A DNA stretch of 61,199 bases from Cupriavidus sp. 2SB (GTDB lineage Bacteria; Pseudomonadota; Gammaproteobacteria; Burkholderiales; Burkholderiaceae): positions 1 to 61,199 of the forward strand of contig NZ_SCMX01000041.1 of NCBI RefSeq assembly GCF_005503625.1, given 5' to 3'. The notes below the pieces were generated by a model that saw only the letters and a program-made list of their open reading frames with translations, had not been told where the DNA came from and did not search any database. Position 1 is the stretch's first letter. Every line of letters begins with the position of its first letter. Position numbers and translations under genes: made by a program. This document shows positions 34,313-44,148 of the stretch, piece after piece.

Positions 34313-35302
34313 ATGAACCCATTGCCGCAGCAGGCGCGCTTGCTTGCCCTGTTCGCCGTGACTGCATTCGCGTCCGCCCAAGCGCTGGCTGCGGACCCAT
34401 ACCCGTCGCGCCCGATCGCGATGGTGGTGCCCTTTGCCGCAGGCGGTCCCACCGATGTCGTCGCGCGTTCGGTGGCGGCGGCGATGTCGAAATCGCTCGG
34501 GCAGAGCGTGGTGGTGGAGAACCGGCTGGGCGCGGGCGGCACCATCTCGGCGGCGTTCGTCGCCAAGGCCGCACCGGATGGCTACACCATCCTGATTCAC
34601 CACAACGGCATGGCCACGGCACCGGCGCTGTACTCGAAGCTGTCCTACAAGCCGCTGACCGACTTCACGTTCGTGGGACAGGTGGCCGATGTGCCGATGA
34701 CCCTGCTGGGTCGCCACGATCTGCCAGCCAACACGCTGCCGGAGCTCGTCAGCTACATCCAGAAGAACCAGAACAAGGTGAACCTGGCGAATGCGGGCCT
34801 TGGTGCGGTGTCGCAACTGTGCGGCATGTTGTTCCAGAAAGCCATCGGCGTGGAACTGCAGACGATTCCGTATCAAGGCACCGCGCCTGCGATGACCGCG
34901 CTGCTCGGCGGACAGGTGGACGTGCTGTGCGACCAGACCACGCAGACGCTGCCGCATATCAAGAGCGAGAAAGTGAAGCTCTATGGCGTGACCACCGCCG
35001 AGCGGATTCCGGCGCTGCCCAACACGCCCACGCTGCGCGAAGGCGGCCTGAAAGGCTTCGAGGTGAAAGTGTGGCACGGCATTTACGCGCCCAAGGGCAC
35101 GCCGCCCGCCGTGATCGAGAAGCTGAACGGCGCACTGCGTGCCGCGCTAAAGGACCCCAACGTGACCGCGCGGATGAAGGACCTCGGTGCGGTCATCGTG
35201 CCGGAAGACAAGCAGACGCCGGAAGGGTTGCGCACGTGGCTGGCTTCGGAGATCGACAAGTGGTCGCCGATCATCAAGGAGGCCGGCGTCAAGGCGGACT
35301 AA
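34313..35302 (+). CDS. Bug/TctC-type tripartite tricarboxylate transporter receptor
   Basis: A 329-residue periplasmic binding protein with a signal peptide ending ALA, then DPYPSRPIAMVVPFAAGGPTD, the Bug signature, and VVVENRLGAGG and AAPDGYT motifs. Bug proteins bind carboxylates for a TctAB membrane pair, but no tctA/tctB is in the window, so it is an orphan that may share a transporter or serve sensing. A strong AGGAGA ribosome site precedes ATG 34313; upstream in-frame starts are not used. Divergent from the acyl-CoA dehydrogenase operon and probably controlled with it. Confidence 0.9.
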   Translation: MNPLPQQARLLALFAVTAFASAQALAADPYPSRPIAMVVPFAAGGPTDVVARSVAAAMSKSLGQSVVVENRLGAGGTISAAFVAKAAPDGYTILIHHNGMATAPALYSKLSYKPLTDFTFVGQVADVPMTLLGRHDLPANTLPELVSYIQKNQNKVNLANAGLGAVSQLCGMLFQKAIGVELQTIPYQGTAPAMTALLGGQVDVLCDQTTQTLPHIKSEKVKLYGVTTAERIPALPNTPTLREGGLKGFEVKVWHGIYAPKGTPPAVIEKLNGALRAALKDPNVTARMKDLGAVIVPEDKQTPEGLRTWLASEIDKWSPIIKEAGVKAD

Positions 35303-35310
35303 GTCCGAGG

Positions 35311-36213
35311 TTACACAGGTTCGGTTGCAGCAGCGGCGAGGTACTTGATCAGTGCCTCTGCAAATTGTGGCAGTTCTCGACCGGGGCGGCGCACAAGCCG
35401 TATTTCGCGCCGCGCCCAGTCGTCTTCCAGCTTGATGAAGCGCAGCACCTTGCGGCTTGCGTAACGGCGCGCGCAGCTATTCGGCACGATGGCGATGCCT
35501 GCGCCAGCTTCCACCATGCGGCACACCGCATCGAAGCTGCCTACCTGGATGCGCAGGCTGATGCGCTTGCCCATACCACTGGCAATGCGGTCCAGGAACG
35601 ACTGGATCGCCGATGACTGGTTCAGCCCGACAAAGCGGCAGGTATCGAGCAGATCGGCAAAGTGCAGCGCCTTGAACGCGGGCAACGGGTGGTTGACCGG
35701 GGCGATGACGATCAACTCGTCGCTGCAAAGCTGCATGGTGTCGAGGTCTGCCGTGGCCACTTCTCCGGCCACGATCCCCAGGTCTGCCGCACCGGCGCCG
35801 ATGGCCGAGACGATATCGGCGGACAGGTGCTCTTCCAGTTCGACATCGACATCCGGGTTCTCGGAGAGAAAACGCGACAGCGCGTTGGCCAGGAAGGAGT
35901 TCGTTGCCGTGGTATTGGCCAGCAGCCGCACGCGGCCCTTCACACCCTTGGCGTAGGGGCGCAGGTCGGAGTGCAGGCATTCCAGCTGGCGGAACACCTC
36001 GCGTGCATGGCGCAGCAGTTCGTCTCCAGCCGGTGTCAGCCGCACACCCTTGACCTGGCGGATCAGCAGCTGGGTCTGGAACGCCTCTTCCAGTTGCTTG
36101 ATGCGCGAACTGGCAGCGGGCAGCGACAGGAAGCTGCGTTCTGCAGCGCGGGTCAGGTTCTCGGTCTCCCCCACATTGAGGAAGAGGCGCAAATCGGTCA
36201 GGTCGTAGTGCAT
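35311..36213 (-). CDS. LysR-family transcriptional regulator
   Basis: A 300-residue LysR protein: HTH with LRLFLNVGETENLTRAAERS and SLPAASSRIKQLEEAFQTQL, then the effector domain. The ATG at 36213 (MHYDL) gives the canonical start; the frame is open to an ATG at 36246, but a perfect hairpin (AGCGGGC 36220-36226 with GCCCGCT 36232-36238) in that stretch looks like leader. It is convergent with the Bug gene and divergent from the SDR gene, which it may regulate. Confidence 0.88.
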   Translation of the reverse strand: MHYDLTDLRLFLNVGETENLTRAAERSFLSLPAASSRIKQLEEAFQTQLLIRQVKGVRLTPAGDELLRHAREVFRQLECLHSDLRPYAKGVKGRVRLLANTTATNSFLANALSRFLSENPDVDVELEEHLSADIVSAIGAGAADLGIVAGEVATADLDTMQLCSDELIVIAPVNHPLPAFKALHFADLLDTCRFVGLNQSSAIQSFLDRIASGMGKRISLRIQVGSFDAVCRMVEAGAGIAIVPNSCARRYASRKVLRFIKLEDDWARREIRLVRRPGRELPQFAEALIKYLAAAATEPV

Positions 36214-36348
36214 GGGTTCAGCGGGCACGAAGCCCGCTTTTGTCATTTGTGAATTCCGGAAACGTCGCCGCCAATTTATCGTATCCCGTTAGGCAATAAC
36301 ACGGGTACGCTCCCGCACCCGGAAAAACTGGCAGCCAAGGAGGCAGCG

Positions 36349-37263
36349 ATGAGTGGAATGATGGAAGGCAAGGTAGTGGTCGTGACGGGCGCTGGCGGCG
36401 GCATCGGCCGTGGCATTGCGCTGGGCATGGCAGCCGCCGGCGCGCGCGTGGTGGCCAATGACCTGGGTGTCTCGATGACCGGCGAGGGCGGCGATGCGGG
36501 TCCGGCCCAGCGCGTGGTCGACGAGATCCGCGCAGCGGGTGGCGAGGCGGTGGCCAGCACGGACAGCGTGTCCACGTGGGCAGGCGCCAACGCCATCGTG
36601 CAGTGCGCGCTGGACAGCTTCGGGCGCATCGATGCGGTGGTCAACAACGCCGGCAACCTGCGCGACCGCATGTTCTTCAAGATGAACGAGGAAGAATGGC
36701 GCTCGGTGATCGACGTTCACTTGCACGGCACGTTCTTTGTCAGCCGCGCGGCAGCGAACTATTTCAAGGATCAGGAAAGCGGCGCTTACGTGCATATGAC
36801 GTCCACGTCGGGGCTGATCGGCAACCTGGGGCAGGCCAATTACTCGGCGGCCAAGCTCGGCATCGCGGCGTTGTCCAAATCCATTGCACTCGACATGGCG
36901 CGCTTCAATGTGCGCTCCAACTGCATCGCCCCGTTCGCATGGAGCCGCATGACGAGTTCGATCCCGGCCGAAACGCCCGAGGAAAAAGCCCGTGTGCAGC
37001 GTCTGCAGAAGATGGAAGCCGGCAAGATTGCCCCGGTTGCCGTGTTCCTGGCCAGCGACGCGGCCAGCGAAGTCAACGGCCAGATCTTTGCCGTGCGTGC
37101 CAACGAGATCATGCTGATGAGCCAGCCGCGCCCCGTGCGCTCCGTGCATACAAGCGAAGGCTGGACGCCGGAGACCGTGGCGGAGATCGCCATGCCGGCC
37201 ATGCGCAGCAGCTTCTTTGCGCTGGACCGTTCGCCCGACGTCATCAACTGGGACCCGATCTGA
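36349..37263 (+). CDS. Short-chain dehydrogenase (3-hydroxyacyl-CoA dehydrogenase type)
   Basis: A 304-residue SDR oxidoreductase: NAD(P)-binding TGAGGGIG at residues 13-20, NNAG, and the catalytic TSTSGLIG...YSAAK (Ser, Tyr, Lys). The C-terminal extension of about 60 residues with VRANEIMLMSQPRPVRS resembles the SDR part of peroxisomal-type multifunctional enzymes (HSD17B4-like). A near-perfect AAGGAGG ribosome site precedes the ATG. Together with the acyl-CoA dehydrogenase and MaoC-type genes it completes a beta-oxidation-like set, apart from a thiolase. Confidence 0.88.
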   Translation: MSGMMEGKVVVVTGAGGGIGRGIALGMAAAGARVVANDLGVSMTGEGGDAGPAQRVVDEIRAAGGEAVASTDSVSTWAGANAIVQCALDSFGRIDAVVNNAGNLRDRMFFKMNEEEWRSVIDVHLHGTFFVSRAAANYFKDQESGAYVHMTSTSGLIGNLGQANYSAAKLGIAALSKSIALDMARFNVRSNCIAPFAWSRMTSSIPAETPEEKARVQRLQKMEAGKIAPVAVFLASDAASEVNGQIFAVRANEIMLMSQPRPVRSVHTSEGWTPETVAEIAMPAMRSSFFALDRSPDVINWDPI

Positions 37264-38039
37264 ACGGGTGACTGGCAGCGCGTGGGACGCCGCGCGCTGC
37301 ATTGCAGCAATCTTCGCGTGGCACGCATTCTGCTCATTGCGCAGAGATCGCACCTGCACGCACGCGGCGCACCGGGAGGGTGCGCCGTCGCAGCAGGAAA
37401 AACGCAAGGAATCGCAAAAGCGGTGCATGCCGTTTCGGACGCCCGTTCTACTGCGCATCGATGATGGCATTGGCGATGGAATCACGCTGATCCATTCCTT
37501 ATCGAAATGTCCCTACAGAATCAGTCATTCGATATGAGAATGCCGCTGCGGCTCATGCGTTTGCACGATACCGGCCGCAGCATCCTTCGCGCACGATGAA
37601 TGGCAGACGGAGTGCCTGTAGGACCGTGCCGGACAAGGGTTGTCAGATGTATCGGGAATTGCCCGATCGTTACACAACACGCTGTGCATGAAGCGCGTGA
37701 AAGGTGTAATGTGTGTCACAAGGCATGGTCAATGGCCCGTCACGGTGGTGCGAGATAGCGGGTGTTCTTTCCACTGCGATGCACGTCACAAGCGCGCGTT
37801 GCAAATGGCAGGCAACCCGATTGGGATGTACGCAGTCACGACGTTGCGAACGTAGTGAAACACTCGCAACAAGCGTCAACTCAAGACTCACATCCGCCGT
37901 TATTTGACTATGATGAAGTAAAGACTTCGCAACTTGGCAACTCCACCAAGCCGGGGTGGCGGAACGCAAGATTGCCGCGAAGTCTTAGGGGAGTAGAACT
38001 ACCTTCGCCTCGGACGTGGGACTCTGACGGGAGTGAGGT
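37264..38039. other. Long intergenic region before the prkA operon
   Basis: About 776 bases without a supportable gene. Seen: a GC-rich hairpin just after the SDR gene (GCAGCGCG 37275-37282 with CGCGCTGC 37293-37300, no T-run) and an inverted repeat GTTGCGA/TCGCAAC (37843-37849 with 37864-37870) about 170 bases before prkA. I looked for a sigma-54 (-24/-12) promoter and found none with the correct GG-N10-GC spacing. Small open frames here have no ribosome sites or family features. Confidence 0.55.
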
Positions 38040-39962
38040 ATGGACATTTTTGGCCACTACGCCACGCGCTTCGAAGCACGCAAGGAAGAGGAATACAGCA
38101 TCCAGGAGTATCTGGAGATCTGCAAGAAGGATCCTACTGCCTACGCGACTGCCGCCGAACGCATGCTCGCCGCAATCGGACAGCCTGAACTGGTGGATAC
38201 CCACCACGATCCTCGCCTGTCTCGACTGTTCTTCAACAAGGTCATCCGGGTCTATCCCGCGTTCCGTGACTTCTACGGGATGGAGGACACGATCGAACAG
38301 ATCGTCTCGTTCTTCAAGCACGCGGCGCAGGGCCTGGAAGAGCGCAAGCAGATCCTGTATCTGCTCGGGCCTCCGGGCGGCGGCAAGTCGTCGCTGGCGG
38401 AGAAGCTCAAGGTGCTGATGGAAGAGATTCCCATCTACGCACTGAAGGGATCGCCCATTCACGAATCGCCGCTGGGCCTGTTCTCCGCCGAGGAGGATGG
38501 CAAGATCCTGGAGGAGGACTACGGCATTCCGGTGCGCTACCTGAATACCATTCCTTCACCATGGGCCGTCAAGCGGCTGCACGAGTTCAACGGCGACATC
38601 ACCAAGTTCCGCGTGGTGAAGCTGCGCCCCTCGGTGCTCGCGCAGATCGCCATCTCCAAGACGGAGCCGGGCGACGAGAACAACCAGGATATTTCCTCGC
38701 TGGTAGGCAAGGTGGATATCCGCAAGCTTGAAGATTTCCCGCAGGACGATCCGGATGCCTACTCGTACTCCGGTGGACTCTGCCTGGCCAACCGCGGCCT
38801 GCTGGAGTTCGTGGAAATGTTCAAGGCGCCGATCAAGGTCCTGCACCCGCTGCTGACCGCCACGCAGGAAGGCAACTACAAGGGCACGGAAGGCTTCGGC
38901 GCAATTCCGTTCGATGGCGTGATCCTCGCGCACTCGAACGAGGCCGAATGGCAGACCTTCAAGTCCGACAAGAACAACGAGGCATTCCTCGACCGGATCT
39001 ATATCGTGAAGGTGCCGTACTGCCTGCGCGTATCTGACGAGGTCAAGATCTACGACAAGCTGCTGCGCAGCAGTTCGCTGTCGGCGGCGCCGAACTCCCC
39101 GAACACGCTGAAGATGATGGCGCAGTTCGCGGTGCTCACGCGGATCAAGGAACCCGAGAACTCGAATGTCTTTTCGAAGATGCGCGTCTACGACGGCGAA
39201 AGCCTCAAGGACGTGGACCCGAAAGCGAAGTCGTATCAGGAGTATCGCGACTACGCCGGTATCGACGAAGGCATGAATGGCTTGTCCACGCGCTTCGCGT
39301 TCAAGGTATTGTCGAAGGTCTTCAACTTCGACAATACCGAGGTGGCCGCCAATCCGGTGCACCTGCTCTATGTGCTCGAACAGCAGATCGAGCGCGAGCA
39401 GTTCCCGCCGGAGCAGGAAGCCAAGCTGATGTCGTATATCAAGGAGTACCTGACCACGCCGTATGTGGAGTTCATCGGCAAGGAAATCCAGACGGCTTAC
39501 CTGGAGTCGTATTCCGAGTACGGGCAAAACATCTTCGACCGCTACGTGGTGTTTGCCGACCTGTGGATCCAGGACCAGGAGTATCGCGATCCGAACACTG
39601 GCGAAATCCTGGACCGCAACGCGCTGAACGATGAACTGGAGAAGGTGGAGAAGCCGGCGGGTATCTCGAACCCGAAGGACTTCCGCAACGAGATCGTCAA
39701 CTTCGTGCTGCGGGCACGGGCCAACAATGGTGGCAAGAACCCGGTCTGGACCAGCTACGAGAAGCTGCGGATGGTGATCGAGAAGCGCATGTTCTCCACC
39801 ACGGAGGACTTGCTCCCGGTCATCTCGTTCAACGCCAAATCGTCGCGCGAGGATCAGGACAAGCACGAAAACTTTGTCAACCGCATGGTCGAGAAGGGGT
39901 ACACGCCCAAGCAGGTTCGGCTTTTGGTGGAGTGGTATCTGCGCGTCAGGAAGTCGTCGTAA
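38040..39962 (+). CDS. prkA: PrkA-family serine protein kinase
   Basis: A 640-residue protein with an N-terminal AAA/PrkA ATPase part and a C-terminal PrkA domain. The P-loop is GPPGGGKSSLAEKL (around residue 110), with the extensive conserved blocks typical of PrkA/YeaG (for example LGLFSAEEDGKILEEDYGIP and LANRGLLEFVEMFKAP). PrkA kinases act in stress, starvation and spore-related signalling, in enterobacteria together with YeaH. A GGAGTGAGG ribosome site precedes the ATG. First gene of the trio with yeaH and spoVR. Confidence 0.95.
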   Translation: MDIFGHYATRFEARKEEEYSIQEYLEICKKDPTAYATAAERMLAAIGQPELVDTHHDPRLSRLFFNKVIRVYPAFRDFYGMEDTIEQIVSFFKHAAQGLEERKQILYLLGPPGGGKSSLAEKLKVLMEEIPIYALKGSPIHESPLGLFSAEEDGKILEEDYGIPVRYLNTIPSPWAVKRLHEFNGDITKFRVVKLRPSVLAQIAISKTEPGDENNQDISSLVGKVDIRKLEDFPQDDPDAYSYSGGLCLANRGLLEFVEMFKAPIKVLHPLLTATQEGNYKGTEGFGAIPFDGVILAHSNEAEWQTFKSDKNNEAFLDRIYIVKVPYCLRVSDEVKIYDKLLRSSSLSAAPNSPNTLKMMAQFAVLTRIKEPENSNVFSKMRVYDGESLKDVDPKAKSYQEYRDYAGIDEGMNGLSTRFAFKVLSKVFNFDNTEVAANPVHLLYVLEQQIEREQFPPEQEAKLMSYIKEYLTTPYVEFIGKEIQTAYLESYSEYGQNIFDRYVVFADLWIQDQEYRDPNTGEILDRNALNDELEKVEKPAGISNPKDFRNEIVNFVLRARANNGGKNPVWTSYEKLRMVIEKRMFSTTEDLLPVISFNAKSSREDQDKHENFVNRMVEKGYTPKQVRLLVEWYLRVRKSS

Positions 39963-40046
39963 GTCATACGGACGCGGTGTCCTTCATCCACGGCGCTCTC
40001 ATGGCTGTTTTCATGGGAGCGCCCCAACAAGGCGGGCGAACGGCTT

Positions 40047-41327
40047 ATGGGCACGGTCATCGATCGGCGCGAGAACGGCGGCAACAAGAGCGCCGTCAAT
40101 CAACAGCGCTTCATCAAACGCTACCGGCAGCAGATCCGGCAGGCGGTGGCGAAAGCGGTGTCCGGCCGGAAGATCATGGACATCGAGCAAAGCGGTCAGG
40201 TGTCCATTCCGGTCAAGGACATCTCGGAACCGATTTTTCATCACGGGCAGGGGGGCAAGCGGGAGTGGATTCATCCCGGCAACAAGAAGTTTGTCAGAGG
40301 TGACAGCTTTGACCGTCAGCAGCAGGGCAGCGGCGGCACGGGGTCGCGCGCCAGTGACAGCGGCGAGGGCGAGGATGATTTCGTCTTCACGCTATCGAGA
40401 GAAGACTTCCTGAATTTCTTCTTCGAAGACATGGCGCTGCCGGATCTTGCCAAGCGCCACCTCGCCAAGATTGCCGAAGTGCGCAAGGTGCGCGCCGGCT
40501 TCTCCATCGACGGCACGCCATCGAACCTCTCGATCCTGCGCACCATGCGCAGCTCGCTTGGGCGACGCATCGCGTTGTCGAGCCCCTATTTGAAACGCCT
40601 GCACGCCCTCGAGGCGGAGTACAACGAGGTGCTGGAGAAGGAAGGGGAAGGCCCCTATTCCGAGCAGGCAGAAGCGCTGATGGAAAAGATGCGCCACCTG
40701 CGCGCGCAGGTGGACCGTGTTCCATTCATCGAGAAGCTCGACCTGCGGTACAACAACCGCGTCATGAAGAAGCGGCCCCAGGCGCAGGCGGTGATGTTCT
40801 GCCTGATGGACGTTTCCGGCTCGATGGACGAAAGCCGGAAGGACCTGGCCAAGCGGTTCTTCATGCTGCTGTACCTGTTCCTGAAGCGGAATTACGAGCG
40901 CATCGACGTGGTGTTCATCCGCCATCACACGGTGGCGAAAGAGGTGGAGGAGGAAGACTTCTTCCATTCGCGGGAGTCCGGTGGTACGGTGGTGTCGAGC
41001 GCGCTCAAGCTGATGGTGGAAGTGATTCACGACCGCTATCCGCCGAGCCAGTGGAATATCTACTGCGCCCAGGCATCGGACGGCGACAACTGGGCGGGGG
41101 ATTCGGAGTTGTGCGGCAGGCTGCTGCGTGAATCGATCCTGCCACTGGTGCAGTACTACGCGTATGTGGAAGTGGCTTCGGAAGAGCCGCAGAATCTCTG
41201 GGAGGAATACCTCACGGTGAAGAGCCAGTTCGAGCACTTTGCGATGCAGCGCATCATCGGTGCCGACGAGATCTACCCCGTGTTGCACGATCTCTTCCAG
41301 AAGCGGGCCGCGTGGCCCGGCAGGTAG
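40047..41327 (+). CDS. yeaH: YeaH/YhbH-family (DUF444) protein
   Basis: A 426-residue DUF444 protein with a von Willebrand A-type region: MFCLMDVSGSMDESRKDLAK is the DxSxS metal-ion motif, and EDFLNFFFEDMALPDL and GGTVVSSALKLMVEV are family blocks. A Gly-rich, charged linker (about residues 90-115) separates the N-terminal basic part from the vWA-like core. Partner of PrkA in stress-response operons; the molecular function is not established. 84 bases after prkA. Confidence 0.93.
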   Translation: MGTVIDRRENGGNKSAVNQQRFIKRYRQQIRQAVAKAVSGRKIMDIEQSGQVSIPVKDISEPIFHHGQGGKREWIHPGNKKFVRGDSFDRQQQGSGGTGSRASDSGEGEDDFVFTLSREDFLNFFFEDMALPDLAKRHLAKIAEVRKVRAGFSIDGTPSNLSILRTMRSSLGRRIALSSPYLKRLHALEAEYNEVLEKEGEGPYSEQAEALMEKMRHLRAQVDRVPFIEKLDLRYNNRVMKKRPQAQAVMFCLMDVSGSMDESRKDLAKRFFMLLYLFLKRNYERIDVVFIRHHTVAKEVEEEDFFHSRESGGTVVSSALKLMVEVIHDRYPPSQWNIYCAQASDGDNWAGDSELCGRLLRESILPLVQYYAYVEVASEEPQNLWEEYLTVKSQFEHFAMQRIIGADEIYPVLHDLFQKRAAWPGR

Positions 41328-41387
41328 CAAGGGCAGCAGGCCGGTACGCTGCACCCGGCGTGTACCGGCACGTCACTGGGGATGTCT

Positions 41388-42926
41388 ATGGCCTATCTAT
41401 CGACGGGCTCGGAGTGGACCTTCGAGCTGATCCAGCGCTATGACCGCGAAATCGCCCGCATCGCCGGCGATTTTGGTCTGGACACCTATTCCAACCAGAT
41501 CGAGATCATCACCGCCGAGCAGATGCTCGACGCCTACGCGTCGGCCGGCCTGCCGGTGGGATACAACCACTGGTCCTACGGCAAGCACTTCCTGTCCTCG
41601 GAGCGCAGCTACCAGCGCGGCTACATGGGGCTGGCCTACGAGATCGTGATCAACTCGAATCCCTGCATCGCATACCTGATGGAGGAGAACACGATGCCGA
41701 TGCAGGCGCTGACCATTGCGCATGCCTGCTACGGCCATAACTCGTTCTTCAAGGGCAACTACCTGTTCCGCACCTGGACCAACGCGGACGCCATCATCGA
41801 CTACCTGTTGTTCGCCAAGAACTACGTGGCCGAGTGCGAGCAACGCTACGGCGAGCAGGAGGTGGAGCTGCTGCTCGACTCCTGCCACGCGCTGCAGAAC
41901 TACGGCGTGGACCGCTACAAGCGGCCCAAGAAACTGTCCATCGTCGAAGAACAGGCGCGTCAGCAGGAGCGCGAGAACTACCTGCAGATGCAGGTCAACG
42001 ATCTCTGGCGCACCTTGCCGCGCCATCGTCCGCATGCACTGCGCGAGGAGGAGGAAGCAGCGGAGTACGAAGCCACGTTCCCGCCCGAGCCGCAGGAGAA
42101 CCTGCTCTATTTCATCGAGAAGAACGCGCCCAAGCTGCAGCCGTGGCAACGCGAGATCGTGCGGATCGTGCGCAAGATCGCGCAGTACTTCTATCCGCAG
42201 CGGCAGACCAAGGTCATGAACGAAGGCTGGGCCACGTTCTGGCACTACACGATCCTGCACCAGCTCTACGAGGAAAAACTCGTCAACGACGCCTTCATGC
42301 TTGAATTGCTGCAGGCACATACCAACGTGATCTACCAGCCGCCGTACCACAGCCCGTATTACAGCGGCCTGAATCCGTACACGCTGGGCTTCCTGATCTT
42401 CCAGGACTTGCGCCGCATGTGCGAGAACCCGGACGACGAGGATCGGCGCTGGGCGCCCGAGATCGCGGGCAGCGACTGGCGCCAGACGCTGGACTTCGCC
42501 ATGCGCAACTTCAAGGACGAAAGCTTCTTGCTGCAGTTCCTGTCACCGCGCGTGATCCGCGAACTGAAACTGTTCTCGGTGCTGGACGATGACCGCGAGG
42601 GCAAGCTGCGTGTGACGGCTATCCACGACGATGAAGGCTATCGCCAGATCCGCCAGTTGCTGGCCAACCAGTACGACCTCTCGAACATGGAGCCCAACAT
42701 CCAGGTGACCAACGTGGATGTGGGCGGTGATCGCTCGCTGACGCTGCGGCACCTGCAGAACGAGCGTCGGCCGCTGGCGACGAATTTCGACGAAGTGATC
42801 CGCCACGTGACGCGGCTGTGGGGATTCACCGTGCGACTGGAAGTGGCCTACGAGGACGGCCGCCGTGAAATGAAATACGAATGCAAGCCGGAGCGCAGGC
42901 ACCAGCAGCAGAGGAAGGCGGCCTAG
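41388..42926 (+). CDS. ycgB: SpoVR-family protein (YcgB)
   Basis: A 512-residue SpoVR-family protein: WSYGKHFLSSERSYQRGYMG, IAHACYGHNSFFKGNYLF and MNEGWATFWHYTILHQLYE are strongly conserved blocks with many His/Glu residues, which suggests a metal site. The family is named after a Bacillus sporulation protein but is widespread in non-spore-formers next to PrkA. The ATG at 41388 is better placed relative to the GGGG ribosome site than the in-frame ATG at 41382. Terminated by the hairpin at 42956. Confidence 0.95.
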   Translation: MAYLSTGSEWTFELIQRYDREIARIAGDFGLDTYSNQIEIITAEQMLDAYASAGLPVGYNHWSYGKHFLSSERSYQRGYMGLAYEIVINSNPCIAYLMEENTMPMQALTIAHACYGHNSFFKGNYLFRTWTNADAIIDYLLFAKNYVAECEQRYGEQEVELLLDSCHALQNYGVDRYKRPKKLSIVEEQARQQERENYLQMQVNDLWRTLPRHRPHALREEEEAAEYEATFPPEPQENLLYFIEKNAPKLQPWQREIVRIVRKIAQYFYPQRQTKVMNEGWATFWHYTILHQLYEEKLVNDAFMLELLQAHTNVIYQPPYHSPYYSGLNPYTLGFLIFQDLRRMCENPDDEDRRWAPEIAGSDWRQTLDFAMRNFKDESFLLQFLSPRVIRELKLFSVLDDDREGKLRVTAIHDDEGYRQIRQLLANQYDLSNMEPNIQVTNVDVGGDRSLTLRHLQNERRPLATNFDEVIRHVTRLWGFTVRLEVAYEDGRREMKYECKPERRHQQQRKAA

Positions 42927-42955
42927 CGTAGCCCGCCGGTCCGCTTCAAAAAAAG

Positions 42956-42982
42956 AAAGGCTCCCGCTGTGGGAGCCTTTCC
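42956..42982. terminator. Shared bidirectional terminator between spoVR and luxR genes
   Basis: GAAAGGCTCCC and GGGAGCCTTTC form a perfect 11-base stem with a 5-base loop between convergent genes. An A-run lies on the left; the right end is T/C-rich. Confidence 0.85.
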
Positions 42983-42999
42983 TCTTGATCAATGCCCGG

Positions 43000-44148
43000 T
43001 TAATCCTTGCGCGCGTGCCCCGTGCGCGGACGGGCCGCCGAACACGCCCCGGCACGTTCCAGGTCCACGCCCGGCAGCAAGTGCAGCAGCCGCACCAGTT
43101 CCGACTGGCGGTGCGTGCCGGTCTTGCGCAGCGTGTCGCGAATATGGACCCGCACCGTGTGGGGCGACAGGAATTCGCGCTCCGCGATCTCGTTCAATGT
43201 CTCGCCGGCGGCCAGTCGGATCGCGATGATGCTTTCCTTCTTCGACAGGCCGAACAGCGACGTCAGCACCGCGGCGTCCAGCACCGAACGCGATTCCGAA
43301 TTGCCGAGCAGCATCATGGCCATCGGCAGTTGCCAGGGCCCTTCCACCGGCTGGCGCGAGACCAGCGGCATCACGATGATCGGCACGGGTTGTCCGCCCG
43401 AGGTGATGTGCATCCACGAGCCCGCCGCCGCGCCGCCATGGCGGCCACCGTGCGCGGCGTTGTCGAGCATCCTGGCCAGCACCGATTGCAGCGAATCGGG
43501 CTGGGCGCAGAGCACGCCGTTATCCAGCGCCAGGTGCGTGTCGGCCTGCACAAGCGCTTCGGCCCAGCTATTGGCGTAGCGCACGCGCATGTCGGCCTGC
43601 AGGATCATCACGCCGAAGTCGAGGGTGTCGAGGCTGGCCAGCCCCAGCGAGGCCAGGCCGCTCAACTCGAAATTGCGGTGCTGCATGCGCGCAGCGCGTG
43701 CCCAGTGAGGCATGACATGGGCCACACGGCGATTGCAGTCGTGCTCGGTGCAGCGATCGCAACCCGGCGTGGCACTCATCCAGACGCACACGTCGTGCGT
43801 GTCGAACAGGCGGATGCCGCCAGACAGTCCGCTGTAGTCGATATGCGCGTCAACGTGTCCGACATCGCCGATGTCACCGGCGGTGGCCAGTGCCACGCTC
43901 GCGCGCGAGGGCAGGGCGCGCATGCTCTCGGGCATGCTGCTGGCATTGGTGAAGCAACCGTGCGGTGTCACCCCAAGGCGCGCCTGTCCCGCGAGCTTGT
44001 CCCATATCAGGTAGCTCGGGCTTTCCGAGCAGGTATAGCGGGAGAACAGGTCCAGTGCGGCCGGCATGGCCGCCACGTCCATGGCCGATTCATAGATGCG
44101 GTCGACGAGGCGATGGAATACGTCGTCGCCAGGCAAGTGTTCGCCCAT
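43000..44148 (-). CDS. LuxR-family transcriptional regulator
   Basis: A 382-residue regulator with a C-terminal LuxR HTH: GLSKKESIIAIRLAAGETLN followed by EIAEREFLSPHTVRVHIRDT and a helix ending SELVRLL. The N-terminal 300 residues look like a PAS/ligand-binding domain with several Cys (CSESP, CDRCTEHDC), including a CX2CX4C cluster that might bind metal or respond to redox; inference only. ATG 44148 is chosen with a GGGG-type ribosome site. Likely a stand-alone regulator; no operator found. Confidence 0.83.
   Translation of the reverse strand: MGEHLPGDDVFHRLVDRIYESAMDVAAMPAALDLFSRYTCSESPSYLIWDKLAGQARLGVTPHGCFTNASSMPESMRALPSRASVALATAGDIGDVGHVDAHIDYSGLSGGIRLFDTHDVCVWMSATPGCDRCTEHDCNRRVAHVMPHWARAARMQHRNFELSGLASLGLASLDTLDFGVMILQADMRVRYANSWAEALVQADTHLALDNGVLCAQPDSLQSVLARMLDNAAHGGRHGGAAAGSWMHITSGGQPVPIIVMPLVSRQPVEGPWQLPMAMMLLGNSESRSVLDAAVLTSLFGLSKKESIIAIRLAAGETLNEIAEREFLSPHTVRVHIRDTLRKTGTHRQSELVRLLHLLPGVDLERAGACSAARPRTGHARKD

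Noticed and set aside
37264..38039. Sigma-54 promoter for prkA
   Set aside because: Enterobacterial yeaG is known to use nitrogen-linked control, but no GG-N10-GC element with the right spacing is present here; candidate TGGC...TTGC pairs have spacers of the wrong length.
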